Shown here in pieces: positions 26,304 to 35,173 of a stretch of 64,000 bases of DNA. A program made the translations under genes and the position numbers. Source of the DNA: Aeromonas diversa CDC 2478-85 (GTDB lineage Bacteria > Pseudomonadota > Gammaproteobacteria > Enterobacterales > Aeromonadaceae); contig NZ_CDCE01000008.1 in NCBI RefSeq assembly GCF_000819805.1, forward strand, positions 1 through 64,000, read 5' to 3'. The notes under the pieces are model-generated. The model had not been told where the DNA came from and ran no database searches. It saw only the letters and a list, made by a program, of their open reading frames with translations. Position 1 is the stretch's first letter. Each line of letters starts with the position of its first letter.

Positions 26304-26528
26304 GATTGTTCTCTCCATACGGGATGTGCGTGCGCGTGGCTCGCGATGATAGGCCGCGACGCTGAACCCTGGCTGATCGGCGGCGCATGAATCGCCTACC
26401 TTGTGCGCTGTGGGTTGAAAAGTAAACATTAAATAGTGTGATGGCACCCCGTGGCGCGGGGTGGGGGAGGTGAGTCCGAGCCGCCGCACTGGTATGCTGG
26501 CGTACAAATGTGACAAGGAATCGGATGG

Positions 26529-28829
26529 ATGAAGCAGATCAAGTCGTGGGCCCAGTATTACGTCGACCTGATGACCAAGCTCGGGTTGGTGAGGTTCAGC
26601 ATGCTGCTGGCGACCGGCATCATAGTGCTGGCGGTGTCGATCCAGATGGGGGTCACCCTGTTTTTGCGCAATGCGGTCGACATGGTAGACCTGGTGAGGT
26701 CGATCTTCTTCGGCCTGCTGGTGACGCCCTGGGCCGTCTACTTCCTCTCCATCGTCGTCGATCAGCTGGAGGACTCGCGCCAGCGTCTGACTCGCATGGT
26801 CACCAAGTTGCAGGAGATGCGCGAGCGCGATCTCGAGCTCAACCGCCAGTTGCAGGAGAACGTCACCCGTCTCAATGCCCAGATAGCTCAGACCCAGCAG
26901 CTGGAGAAGGCGCGTCAGCAGGCCATCGAGGATCTCGAAAACGAGGTGTTCCAGCGCGAGAAGGCCCAGCTTCATCTGGAGGAGCGCACCGCCCTGCTGC
27001 GCTCCTTCATCGACTGCTCGCCGGATCTGGTCTATTACCGCAACGAGCAGGAACAGTTTTCCGGTTGCAACCGCGCCATGGAGGAGCTGACCGGTCGCAG
27101 TGAATCTGAGCTTATCGGCCTGACCCCCTTTGACGTCTACAAGGCCGAGATCGCCGCCCGCATCGTGGAGACGGATCGCAAGGTCTTCACCGACGATCAG
27201 CCGCTGACCTATGAGCAGTGGCTGGAGTATCCGGACGGGCGCAAGGCCTACTTCGAGCTGCGCAAGGTGCCCTTCTACGATCGCTTCGGCAAGCGCCTCG
27301 GCCTGCTCGGTTTTGGCCGCGACATCACAGAGCGCAAGCAGTATCAAGACAAGCTGGAGAAGGCGAGCCGCGACAAGACCACCTTTATCTCGACCATCAG
27401 CCACGAGCTGCGCACCCCGCTGAACGGGATCGTGGGCCTAAGCCGCATCCTGCTCGACACGCCGCTCGATGAAACCCGTCATCAGCAGCTCAAGACCATC
27501 CATCTGAGCGCCGTGACCCTAGGCAACATCTTCAACGACATCATCGATCTCGACAAACTGGATCGCCGCCGTCTCGAAATCGCCCCGGCGCGCCTGGAGC
27601 TGCCCGCTTTTCTCGACGAGCTCGAGACCCTGTCACGCATCCAGGCGGAGCAGAAGGGGCTCTATCTGCACTTCGATAGAGACGGTGACGTGCCGCGCTT
27701 TGTCATGGCCGATGGTACCCGGTTGCGCCAGATCCTGTGGAATCTGGTCGGTAATGCGGTCAAGTTTACCGACGAGGGAGGGGTGACGGTGCGCTGCCTG
27801 GTTCATCCGGGTGATGGCGCGCAGCGGCTGGCGATCCACTTCGAGGTGGAGGACACCGGCATCGGTATCGCCCCGGCCGAGCAGGAGAAGATCTTCGCCA
27901 TGTACTATCAGGTGCCCGGTGAGCAGAAGTATGCAATCGGTACCGGGATCGGCCTGGCGGTCTCGCGCCAGTTGGTCGAGGCCATGGGCGGCAGCCTCAC
28001 GGTCGACAGCGACGCCGGCGAGGGCGCCTGCTTCACCGTCGAGCTCGAGGTGGCCCTGGCCGAGGAGCCTGCGCTGGAAAGCGGAGACATCCCCTCTCTG
28101 GACATACTCTTGGTGGAGGATGTGGAGCTTAACATCACGGTGGCGAGCGCCCTGCTGCAGAAGTTTGGCCACAGGGTCGAGGTGGCTCGCAACGGCGAGG
28201 AGGCCCTGGCCAAGGCCAACCCCGATGATTTCGATCTGATCCTGCTCGATATCCAGTTGCCTGACATGACAGGTTTCGATATCGCCCGCGTCCTGCACGA
28301 GCGTTACGGTGAGGTATTGCCACCCATGGTGGCGCTGACCGCCAATCTGGTGACCGATCGCCAGACCTATCTCGATGCAGGCATGGTCGATGTGCTGCGT
28401 AAACCCATCGGCTCGGCCGCGGTACACAATGTGCTGGGTCGGCTGTTTGGCGGCATGGATGAGGAGGCCCCACAACAGAGCGGGGGGAGTGGCGTGCTGG
28501 ATCTTGCCTTCCTCGAAGACTATGCGGGGACCGTCGGCAAGCCTCTGATGCGCTCCAGCGTGGATCTCTTCGAGAAGATGATGCCCGATTACATGGCGGT
28601 GCTCGACTCCAACATGACGGCCCGGGATCAGAAGGGCATTGTCGAGGAGGCGCACAAGATCAAGGGGGCGGCGGGCTCCATCGGGCTGCGACGCATTCAA
28701 GGGGTGGCGCAGCAGATCCAGAGCCCCGATCTGCCCGCTTGGTGGGAGAATGTTGAGGACTGGATCGAGGCGATGCGCCGGGACTACCCGGCGGATCTCA
28801 AGGCGCTTCGGCGTTGGCTAGAGAGTTGA
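26529..28829 (+). CDS. arcB: Hybrid sensor kinase ArcB
   Basis: 766-aa hybrid histidine kinase of the Arc redox system; its partner ArcA represses aerobic genes when quinones are reduced. Two N-terminal membrane helices (about 22-47 and 58-77), a coiled-coil linker, PAS (about 155-270), a kinase core with His292 in SHELRTPLNG, receiver Asp574 in LLDIQLPDMTG and HPt His709 in EEAHKIKGAAGS. Of the two quinone-sensing cysteines of E. coli ArcB, Cys180 is kept (FSGCNRAME), but the position of Cys241 is tyrosine here (GRKAYFE against GRKACFE). That could alter the redox switch. Confidence 0.96.
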   Translation: MKQIKSWAQYYVDLMTKLGLVRFSMLLATGIIVLAVSIQMGVTLFLRNAVDMVDLVRSIFFGLLVTPWAVYFLSIVVDQLEDSRQRLTRMVTKLQEMRERDLELNRQLQENVTRLNAQIAQTQQLEKARQQAIEDLENEVFQREKAQLHLEERTALLRSFIDCSPDLVYYRNEQEQFSGCNRAMEELTGRSESELIGLTPFDVYKAEIAARIVETDRKVFTDDQPLTYEQWLEYPDGRKAYFELRKVPFYDRFGKRLGLLGFGRDITERKQYQDKLEKASRDKTTFISTISHELRTPLNGIVGLSRILLDTPLDETRHQQLKTIHLSAVTLGNIFNDIIDLDKLDRRRLEIAPARLELPAFLDELETLSRIQAEQKGLYLHFDRDGDVPRFVMADGTRLRQILWNLVGNAVKFTDEGGVTVRCLVHPGDGAQRLAIHFEVEDTGIGIAPAEQEKIFAMYYQVPGEQKYAIGTGIGLAVSRQLVEAMGGSLTVDSDAGEGACFTVELEVALAEEPALESGDIPSLDILLVEDVELNITVASALLQKFGHRVEVARNGEEALAKANPDDFDLILLDIQLPDMTGFDIARVLHERYGEVLPPMVALTANLVTDRQTYLDAGMVDVLRKPIGSAAVHNVLGRLFGGMDEEAPQQSGGSGVLDLAFLEDYAGTVGKPLMRSSVDLFEKMMPDYMAVLDSNMTARDQKGIVEEAHKIKGAAGSIGLRRIQGVAQQIQSPDLPAWWENVEDWIEAMRRDYPADLKALRRWLES

Positions 28830-28840
28830 GGATAGGCCTC

Positions 28841-30181
28841 ATGTATGCACGTCTGATCCCGGCACTGCGCTGCCGCCAGCAAGTCGACGAGGGGTTGCTG
28901 GAGGCGACGGAGCGGGATCGGGCCCGCATCGTTCAGGCGGCGCCGGTACGCCGCCTGCAACAGAAGACCCAGGTATTCCCCCTGGATGTGAAGGCATCGG
29001 TACGCAGCCGACTCACTCACTCCCTCGAAGTGCAGGAGACGGGGCGCCAGATAGCGCGGCAGATCCTCGCCGCCTTGCCCGACCTCGACATCCCCCCCCT
29101 GGTCTTCATCAACCTGGTTGAGATGGCCTCCCTGCTGCACGACGTGGGTAACCCCCCCTTCGGTCACTTCGGTGAGCAGGTGATGGGACAGTGGATGCAG
29201 AGCCATCACGATCGTTACTACACCGCCGCACTGGGGCACGCACCCGTGCAACAGTGGCACCCATTTCGGGACGATCTCTGCCACTTCGACGGTAATGCCC
29301 AGAGCCTGCGGCTGGTGCACTCACTGCACGAGCTGGATCTCACCCAGGGGCAGTTGGCGGCCCTGTGCAAGTACCCAGGAGAGGGAAAGGGGGAGGGGTG
29401 GCAGGCCAAGTGTGGCGTCTATGCCAGTGAACGCCCCCTGATTGCCCAGTTGTGGCACTCGCTCGGGCTTGCGCCCGGTGCCCGTCATCCCCTCGCCTAT
29501 ATCATGGAGGCGGCCGATGACATCTCCTATTGCATCGCCGATCTGGAAGATGCGGTGGACAGGCGCATTCTCTCTCGCGACGCCCTGCAGCAGGCATTGC
29601 GCGATAGCACGGACGAGCCCTGGCTTGGGCAGCTTATCGACCTGGCGAGGGAGCAGGACCCCCGCTTCTTTGCTCCATTTCGCGAGCTGCTCACCGCCGA
29701 GTTGGTGACGCTGGCGGCCAGGACCTACCTGATGGAGCATGAGGCAATCCTGAGTGGGCGCTATCCCAGGCCGCTGCTCCATGGCCAGAGTGCGCCAGCC
29801 CGGGCGCTGGATCTGTTGCGGCGTGTGGCCCGTGAAGAGGTCTTCCTGCGTCCGGAGGTCGAGGCGCTGGAGCTGGAAGGGTATGCCGCCCTTCGCACCG
29901 TGCTGGATACCTATGGGGAGTTACTGGCGCTGCCGGCCGCCCGTTTTCAGGGACTGCTGGCGGGGGAGAGTCATGGACTCTTCGTCTTGCGCCGCCTGGT
30001 TCACCGCCTCTCGGCCCGCCATATTCGGGCCTATCAAGGGGCCATCGAGCGCGTGGATCCCCGCTTTGCGGATCCGCTTCATCAGGAGTGGTATTACCGG
30101 GCGCGCCTGCTGCTCGATTACGTCAGCGGCATGACCGATACCTATATCCAGCAGGAGTATCGACTGCTCTGTGGCTTCTGA
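28841..30181 (+). CDS. dgt: dGTP triphosphohydrolase (dGTPase)
   Basis: 446-aa HD-domain enzyme that cuts dGTP to deoxyguanosine and triphosphate. LTHSLEVQETGRQIA, LLHDVGNPPFGHFGE, HFDGNAQSLRL and MEAADDISYCIADLEDAVDRR make up the metal site and family signatures. It is about 60 residues shorter than E. coli Dgt, so it may belong to a sister subgroup. The ATG at 28841 follows GAGGATAGG, 11 nt after the arcB stop, so it is likely co-transcribed with arcB. Confidence 0.92.
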   Translation: MYARLIPALRCRQQVDEGLLEATERDRARIVQAAPVRRLQQKTQVFPLDVKASVRSRLTHSLEVQETGRQIARQILAALPDLDIPPLVFINLVEMASLLHDVGNPPFGHFGEQVMGQWMQSHHDRYYTAALGHAPVQQWHPFRDDLCHFDGNAQSLRLVHSLHELDLTQGQLAALCKYPGEGKGEGWQAKCGVYASERPLIAQLWHSLGLAPGARHPLAYIMEAADDISYCIADLEDAVDRRILSRDALQQALRDSTDEPWLGQLIDLAREQDPRFFAPFRELLTAELVTLAARTYLMEHEAILSGRYPRPLLHGQSAPARALDLLRRVAREEVFLRPEVEALELEGYAALRTVLDTYGELLALPAARFQGLLAGESHGLFVLRRLVHRLSARHIRAYQGAIERVDPRFADPLHQEWYYRARLLLDYVSGMTDTYIQQEYRLLCGF

Positions 30182-30183
30182 CT

Positions 30184-30227
30184 CCCCAAATGGGGGGGCG
30201 TGATTGCCACGGGAGCGCCGTTTTTTT
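30184..30227 (+). terminator. Probable dgt terminator
   Basis: A GC-rich inverted region (CCCC-AAAT-GGGG and GGCG...CGCC) ends in a run of seven T at 30221-30227. Stem pairing is imperfect. Confidence 0.6.
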
Positions 30228-30272
30228 AGACTGCTGCAACCTGTTCAATCTTTCATCTGTGAGGAGACGATC

Positions 30273-30365
30273 ATGATCAATTTCATGAACCAACAAGCGA
30301 CCTCCCTGCGCCATTGCGGCGCGGATGCGATCGCACGTCTCCCGCGTGGGATGAGCAGGGATTAA
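30273..30365 (+). CDS. Putative 30-aa small protein
   Basis: A short frame starts at ATG 30273, six nt after GAGGAG (30261-30266), an ideal ribosome-binding site. It encodes 30 residues (opening MINFMNQQATSLRHCGADAI, ending RLPRGMSRD). The arginine-rich C-terminal half has the flavour of DUF1127-type proteins, and a DUF1127-like gene follows 87 nt downstream. A CATCACCC/GGGTGATG hairpin (30379-30408) lies between them. It may be a real small protein or a leader peptide; no family recognised. Confidence 0.5.
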   Translation: MINFMNQQATSLRHCGADAIARLPRGMSRD

Positions 30366-30452
30366 CCCTTCTTTCATTCATCACCCGCGGCACTTCCGCA
30401 GGGTGATGTTCCTCTCTCCGGGAGTGCCAATGGGCTCTGACGGAGTTTTTTT

Positions 30453-30662
30453 ATGTCTATCGAATTGGTTCTGCTGCGTGGTATGGAAAACCTGGTGCAG
30501 CGTCGAATTGCCCGTATTGAACGCCGTTTGGCGATGCCTTATCTCTCCCCGGCCCTGTTGCGTGACATCGGGCTGGAAGGCAATGAGGCCGAGATCGGTA
30601 TGAGCCTGATTTCGGAGCGGGAGTATCAAACCGGCTTACGTCTTGGGAACCGAATACGGTAA
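30453..30662 (+). CDS. DUF1127-like small arginine-rich protein
   Basis: 69 aa with a basic helix (VQRRIARIERRLAMPYLSPALLRDIGLEGNEAE). The LLRDIGL motif is the hallmark of DUF1127 (YjiS-like) proteins, some of which bind RNA or affect phosphate and carbon metabolism in other bacteria. GGAG lies upstream of the ATG. Two hairpins follow its stop. Confidence 0.75.
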   Translation: MSIELVLLRGMENLVQRRIARIERRLAMPYLSPALLRDIGLEGNEAEIGMSLISEREYQTGLRLGNRIR

Positions 30663-30726
30663 TCCGGGGGGGCTTGCCCCCGGATACCGTGCAAGGGGAG
30701 GGGGAGACCCCTCCCCATTTTATTTT
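30663..30726 (+). terminator. Double-hairpin terminator after the DUF1127-like gene
   Basis: TCCGGGGG/CCCCCGGA (30663-30670 with 30677-30684) is followed by GGGGAGGGG/CCCCTCCCC (30695-30703 with 30708-30716) and then ATTTTATTTT. Confidence 0.88.
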
Positions 30727-30775
30727 CCAAAAAGATTCAGGCTGATTCGTTGCTAACCGGTGTTATTGTTTTTTA

Positions 30776-31120
30776 TTCTCCAAATTGGAGAAAATACCAT
30801 CATTGTCGGCCACGCAAGATAACCGGACCGCAATGCATGCAGCAGGGTTAGCAGCGGAGGGCTTAAGATGGCCGCCGTATCATGACCTGCTTGACGTCGC
30901 ATCACGCAGCGGGCATGGGAGGTCAGTCCAAGGGAGGACTACCCTATCCCTATACCGGTGGTGCAGGGCATCGCAGACACAGAGACCCGGGGTAATGGAG
31001 CAAACCGGGATGCGATCAATACCAAGGTTTTTTCTCCGCTCACCCCATGCTCAGAGTGACACTGCAGGGGGGCAAAGGAGCATTCTCCTTCTGAGCGGTA
31101 AATAGGGCGCAGGGTGCGCC
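30776..31120 (+). promoter_or_regulatory. Long structured leader of the chemoreceptor gene
   Basis: The roughly 410 bp before the chemoreceptor ATG hold no convincing gene but several strong inverted repeats. These are TTCTCCAA-A-TTGGAGAA (30776-30792), ATCGCA/TGCGAT (30970-30975 with 31011-31016) enclosing CCCGG/CCGGG, GCTCAGA/TCTGAGC (31049-31055 with 31090-31096) enclosing AAGGAG-CATT-CTCCTT, and GGCGCA-GGG-TGCGCC (31106-31120) next to the ribosome-binding region. This suggests a regulated 5' UTR or a small RNA. No known riboswitch consensus was matched. Confidence 0.45.
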
Positions 31121-31139
31121 ATAAGGAACAGGGACGTTC

Positions 31140-33095
31140 ATGAAAATTGTGCATCAACTACTGGCTGGATTTGGTGTTATCAATCTGATGGTGCTGGCAG
31201 GCTCGCTGCTTATCTACGGGGAGCAACGCCAGATGCAGGAGGCGCAGCAGCGTCTGCTCGATGAGGCGCTCCCTGCACTGCAACGGGGTGAGGCGAGCCA
31301 GAAGGCGCTGGTGGCGACGGTCTCCTCGCTGCGCGGATATCTTATCCTCGGCGCCCAGCCAGAGCAGGCGCAACGGCTGCAGCAGGAGTGGCAACAGGCC
31401 TGGCAGGCCCTCGAACAGATTGGTGCCAACACGGGAGACATGCGCCCCCTGCAGGAGCTGGTGTGGCAACTGGCCCACAGCGATGAGAACCTGCCGGCCC
31501 ATACTCTGATGCTGCAAGAGGCCGGTCCCTTGGCCGAGGCGGCGCTCGATCAGTTGCAATCCCTCGCCAACGAGGAGGTAGCGGCACCGGTCGGCTCCCT
31601 GCCCGGCGACCGCCGCCAGTTTCTGAAATTGGTGGGTGATGCCTATAACAGCCTATCCAATGCCCTCTCCGCCCTGCGCGACTTCCTGATCACCGGCTCA
31701 CCCGACTACCTGAACAAGTTTCGTGACTATCAGGCCTTCCACCGGCAACGGGTGGCCGAGCTCAATGCCCGCAAAGAGGAGATGAGCGCTACCCAACGGG
31801 ATCTCTGGCCTCTCTTTAACGAGATGATGACGCCCTTCGACGAGCTGGTCGAGCAGGTCATCACTCTGCGCCAGTCGCCGGACTGGAACCGGGCCAACCA
31901 CCTGATGGCGAGTCAGGTCGAGCCAAGGCAGCAGCAACTGGTGGGTGAGGCGCAGCAGCGCGTCCTCCAGGCCGAGGGCGCGGTGCGCGAGATATCCGAG
32001 GCCCTGACCAGGACAGGCGCCACCATCTCACTGCTGCTGTTGATGGTGACGCTGGGCACTCTGCTGCTGGGAATGAGCATCGCCGTCTGGTTGGCGCGCA
32101 GGGTGGGGTTGGGGATCGATCCTCTGGTGCGCCGGGCCGAGTCGGTGGCAGAGGGGAATCTCCCTCTCGCCCCCCTCGATAGTCGCCACAGGGACGAGCT
32201 GGGACTGTTGACCGCCGCCGTCAACCGTATGACGGGGCAGCTGCGAGAGTTGGTCTCGGGTCTGCAAGGGTTGGTGGTGCGGGTCGATGAGGCCGGGGGC
32301 GACGTGGCCTCCCTCTCTACCTCCTTGCGTCAGCTGTTGGATGCGTTGATGGCCCAGTCCGAGCAGGTGGCGCTGGCCATGAGCGAGATCTCGGGGGCGG
32401 CGCGCGGTATCGCCGGCACGGTGGAGCAGACGGCCCGTGAGGCGAGGGCGACCGAAAGCGGGTTGAGCGAAGTGGTTCAGAGCCTGGGGTTGATGACCCG
32501 GGCCATGGAGGCCGTCTCGGCCATGATCGAGGAAGCTAACGGCGCCATGGGGGCGCTGCGGGGCCAGAGTGAACAGATAGGCCAGGTGACGGGGGTCATC
32601 GCCTCTATCGCCGAGCAGACCAACCTGCTTGCCCTCAACGCCGCCATCGAGGCGGCGCGGGCCGGCGATCAGGGACGGGGCTTTGCCGTGGTGGCCGACG
32701 AGGTGCGCCAGCTGGCCCAGCGTACCCAGGGATCGACCCGGGAAATCGCCGTCAGCGTCCAGCAGATCCAGGAGCAGACCCGCACCACGGCCGAGACGGT
32801 GGCTCGAGGGACCGAGTTGGTGGCAGGGGGAGAAGAGGCGGTGCAACAGGCCAGCCTGCTGCTCACCAAGACGGCCGAGCGGGTGCGCGCCCTGGCTCTG
32901 GGGCTGGCCGAGGTCGACACGGCGACCCACCAGCAATCGGATGTGGCGACGTCGGTTGCCGAGCGGCTGGCCGACATGGTTCGTCTCTGCCAGCAGGCGG
33001 GTGAGCGCAGTGAAGAGGGAGACCGAGTGGTGCACCGGCTCGGCGAAAACACCGGCCGGCTGCGGGATATGTTGGGGCGCTTTACGCTGGAGTGA
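31140..33095 (+). CDS. Methyl-accepting chemotaxis protein
   Basis: 651 aa. Membrane helix 1 at about 7-26, a helical periplasmic domain (about 27-293), membrane helix 2 at about 294-319, a HAMP domain (about 318-371) and a cytoplasmic signalling coiled coil. The hairpin tip (about 488-530) reads [43 protein letters not shown] in the family pattern and binds CheW/CheA. The ligand domain is of the long four-helix type; ligand unknown. It ends only 2 nt from the convergent rfaH, with no terminator between. Confidence 0.93.
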   Translation: MKIVHQLLAGFGVINLMVLAGSLLIYGEQRQMQEAQQRLLDEALPALQRGEASQKALVATVSSLRGYLILGAQPEQAQRLQQEWQQAWQALEQIGANTGDMRPLQELVWQLAHSDENLPAHTLMLQEAGPLAEAALDQLQSLANEEVAAPVGSLPGDRRQFLKLVGDAYNSLSNALSALRDFLITGSPDYLNKFRDYQAFHRQRVAELNARKEEMSATQRDLWPLFNEMMTPFDELVEQVITLRQSPDWNRANHLMASQVEPRQQQLVGEAQQRVLQAEGAVREISEALTRTGATISLLLLMVTLGTLLLGMSIAVWLARRVGLGIDPLVRRAESVAEGNLPLAPLDSRHRDELGLLTAAVNRMTGQLRELVSGLQGLVVRVDEAGGDVASLSTSLRQLLDALMAQSEQVALAMSEISGAARGIAGTVEQTAREARATESGLSEVVQSLGLMTRAMEAVSAMIEEANGAMGALRGQSEQIGQVTGVIASIAEQTNLLALNAAIEAARAGDQGRGFAVVADEVRQLAQRTQGSTREIAVSVQQIQEQTRTTAETVARGTELVAGGEEAVQQASLLLTKTAERVRALALGLAEVDTATHQQSDVATSVAERLADMVRLCQQAGERSEEGDRVVHRLGENTGRLRDMLGRFTLE

Positions 33096-33097
33096 AC

Positions 33098-33595
33098 CTA
33101 GAGCAGGCGAAACTCCTGGTTGGCGATGCTGGCAGGGGTTTCGTTGTTGAGCAGATGAATGAGCAGTATGGCCCGTTGATCGCCGTCCGGCTCTTGATAG
33201 ATGGCCTCTATCCCCTGGAAGGGGCCTGATTCGATCAGTACCTTGTCTCCCGGGCTGGGCAGCTCGGCATACCTGGCCCGAGCCTCGTCGCTGTCATCCT
33301 GGCTCATCAGGCTATAGACCAGCTGCTTGGGGATGGGGGTCCACTCCTCACCAAAGCGGATGATGCGTGCGATACCTCGGGTTGACTTGATGCTCATGGG
33401 CGTCACCACATCGAGATCCGCATAGATGAAGAGATAGGCGGGAAACATGGGTTCGCGTACCTTGACCCGCTTGCCGCGCCTGAGCTTCTCTACCTCGACC
33501 ATGGGGTAGTAAGACTCGATGCCCTGCATTTTCAGATTGGCCTCGGCGCGCCCCTCTTCCTTGGCTTTGCAGTAGGCCAGATACCATTGATGCAT
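33098..33595 (-). CDS. rfaH: Transcription antiterminator RfaH
   Basis: 165-aa NusG paralogue (E. coli 162 aa). MHQWYLAYCKAKEEGRAEANL is the RfaH opening, EPMFPAYLFI and STRGIARIIRFGEEWTPIP belong to the NGN domain, and the C-terminal KOW region has PGDKVLIESGPFQGIEAIY. RfaH is recruited at ops elements to prevent termination in long surface-polysaccharide operons and couples ribosomes to polymerase. No ops element was seen in this window. Confidence 0.94.
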   Translation of the reverse strand: MHQWYLAYCKAKEEGRAEANLKMQGIESYYPMVEVEKLRRGKRVKVREPMFPAYLFIYADLDVVTPMSIKSTRGIARIIRFGEEWTPIPKQLVYSLMSQDDSDEARARYAELPSPGDKVLIESGPFQGIEAIYQEPDGDQRAILLIHLLNNETPASIANQEFRLL

Positions 33596-33644
33596 AAGAG
33601 TGAAAACATTGCGGCTATTCCTGCCGATATGATAGCGACTGGAA

Positions 33645-33672
33645 GCAAAAAGGCCACGTTAAACGTGGCCTT
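33645..33672 (-). terminator. metQ terminator
   Basis: The near-perfect palindrome AAGGCCACGTT/AACGTGGCCTT (33650-33660 with 33662-33672) is followed on the minus strand by a T-run. Confidence 0.88.
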
Positions 33673-33690
33673 GACGGGGCGTTTGGCGAA

Positions 33691-34491
33691 TTACCAGCCT
33701 TTGACCAGCCCACCCTTGAACAGCTCGTCACCCTTCTTGTAGACCTCTTCGGTCTGGAAGGATTGCACGAACTCCTTGACCTTCTGCTCGTCCTTGTTGG
33801 CCTCGCGAGCCACGATCAGGTTGACGTAGGGAGACTCCTTATCCTCGACAAACAGGCCGTCACGGCTCGGGGTCAGATCGATCTGACTGGCGAAGGTGGT
33901 GTTGATGATGGCCAGATCCACGTCCTCCAGGGAGCGCGGCAGCTGGGCGGCCTCCAGCTCGACGATCTTCAGGTTCTTCGGGTTGGCGACGATGTCGAGC
34001 ACGGTGGCGTTCAGGTTAGCGTTGTCCTTGAGGGTCAGCAGACCCTGTTTGGCCAGCAGGATCAGGGAGCGACCCAGGTTGGTGGGGTCGTTCGGCACGG
34101 CGATCTGGGCCCCGTCCTTGAGCTCATCCAGCGACTTCAGTTTCTTGGAGTAGCCGGCGATGGGGTAGACGAAGGTGTTGCCGACCGGCACCAGCTTGAA
34201 GCCGCGATCCTTGACCTGAGCATCCAGGTAGGGTTTGTGCTGGAAGGCGTTGAGATCGATGCTGCCATCGTTCAGGGCCACGTTCGGGGTGACATAGTCG
34301 GAGAAGGTGACTACCTCGACCTGCAGGCCGTACTTCTCCTTGGCCACCTTGGCGGCCGTCTCGACCAGCTCGGACTCGGCACCGGCGATGGCGCCGACCT
34401 TCAGTACCTTGTTCTCTTCCTTCTGACCGCAGCCGGCCAGAACCAGGCCGGCCAGCAGGGCGGCCGCGACAGATTTGATAACCAGTTTCAT
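33691..34491 (-). CDS. metQ: D-methionine-binding lipoprotein MetQ
   Basis: 266 aa. Lipobox LAGC with lipidated Cys21. The NlpA/MetQ pattern is clear: VLKVGAIAGAESELVE, VEVVTFSDYVTPNVALNDGSIDLNAFQHKPYLD, AVPNDPTNLGRSL and the C-terminal FKGGLVKGW. It captures L- and D-methionine for MetNI. Third gene of metN-metI-metQ. Confidence 0.96.
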   Translation of the reverse strand: MKLVIKSVAAALLAGLVLAGCGQKEENKVLKVGAIAGAESELVETAAKVAKEKYGLQVEVVTFSDYVTPNVALNDGSIDLNAFQHKPYLDAQVKDRGFKLVPVGNTFVYPIAGYSKKLKSLDELKDGAQIAVPNDPTNLGRSLILLAKQGLLTLKDNANLNATVLDIVANPKNLKIVELEAAQLPRSLEDVDLAIINTTFASQIDLTPSRDGLFVEDKESPYVNLIVAREANKDEQKVKEFVQSFQTEEVYKKGDELFKGGLVKGW

Positions 34492-34519
34492 GTTTTACCT
34501 CCTGTAAAGAATCATTGAA

Positions 34520-35173
34520 TCAGCGGTGATCGACCCGTTTGACCAGGCGATCTCCCAGGCTCTGAATGAGTTGTACCAGCACCACCAGAATGACCACGGT
34601 CGTGAGCATGACCACCGGATCGAAGCGCTGGTAGCCGTAGCGAATACCCACATCGCCGAGGCCGCCACCGCCGATGGCGCCGGCCATGGCCGAGTAGTTG
34701 ACCAGGGCCACCAGGGTAATGGTGACGCTGTTGATGACGCCGGGCAGGGCCTCGGGCAGCAGCACCTTGGCGATGATCTGCAGCGGCTTGGCTCCCATGG
34801 CACGGGCGGCTTCCACCAGGCCGTCCGGGATCTCCATCAAGGCGCCCTCTACCAGACGGGCGAAGAAGGGGATGGCGCCGATAGTGAGCGGGACCACCGC
34901 CGCGGCCGTGCCTATGCTGGTGCCGACCACGAAGCGGGTGAACGGGATGATGGCCACCAGCAAGATGATGAAAGGCACCGAACGTCCTATGTTGACCACC
35001 AGTCCCAGGGCCCAGTTGAGGGCCGGGTTTTCCAGGATCTGGTCGCGCTTGGTGACATGCAGGGCGACGCCGAGTGGCAGCCCCAGCAGGCAGCTGAAGA
35101 GGGCCGAGGCCAGCACCATGATGAGGGTGTCGCCCAGGGCGGCGATGAGCAGATTAACCATGGCTTCGGACAT
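34520..35173 (-). CDS. metI: Methionine ABC transporter permease MetI
   Basis: 217 aa, identical in length to E. coli MetI. Five hydrophobic segments and the EAA-type coupling loop ([32 protein letters not shown]) are visible. The start at 35173 has GGAGGT 8 nt upstream. It overlaps the end of metN by 20 nt. Confidence 0.95.
   Translation of the reverse strand: MSEAMVNLLIAALGDTLIMVLASALFSCLLGLPLGVALHVTKRDQILENPALNWALGLVVNIGRSVPFIILLVAIIPFTRFVVGTSIGTAAAVVPLTIGAIPFFARLVEGALMEIPDGLVEAARAMGAKPLQIIAKVLLPEALPGVINSVTITLVALVNYSAMAGAIGGGGLGDVGIRYGYQRFDPVVMLTTVVILVVLVQLIQSLGDRLVKRVDHR

Noticed and set aside
30785-31105. 106-aa frame in the chemoreceptor leader
   Set aside because: No ribosome site, no family likeness, and it crosses several strong inverted repeats better explained as RNA structure.
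31049-31120. c-di-GMP-I (GEMM) riboswitch before the chemoreceptor
   Set aside because: A GGGCAAA motif next to a small hairpin is reminiscent, but the required GCAAAGCC partner segment and GNRA-capped stem are missing.
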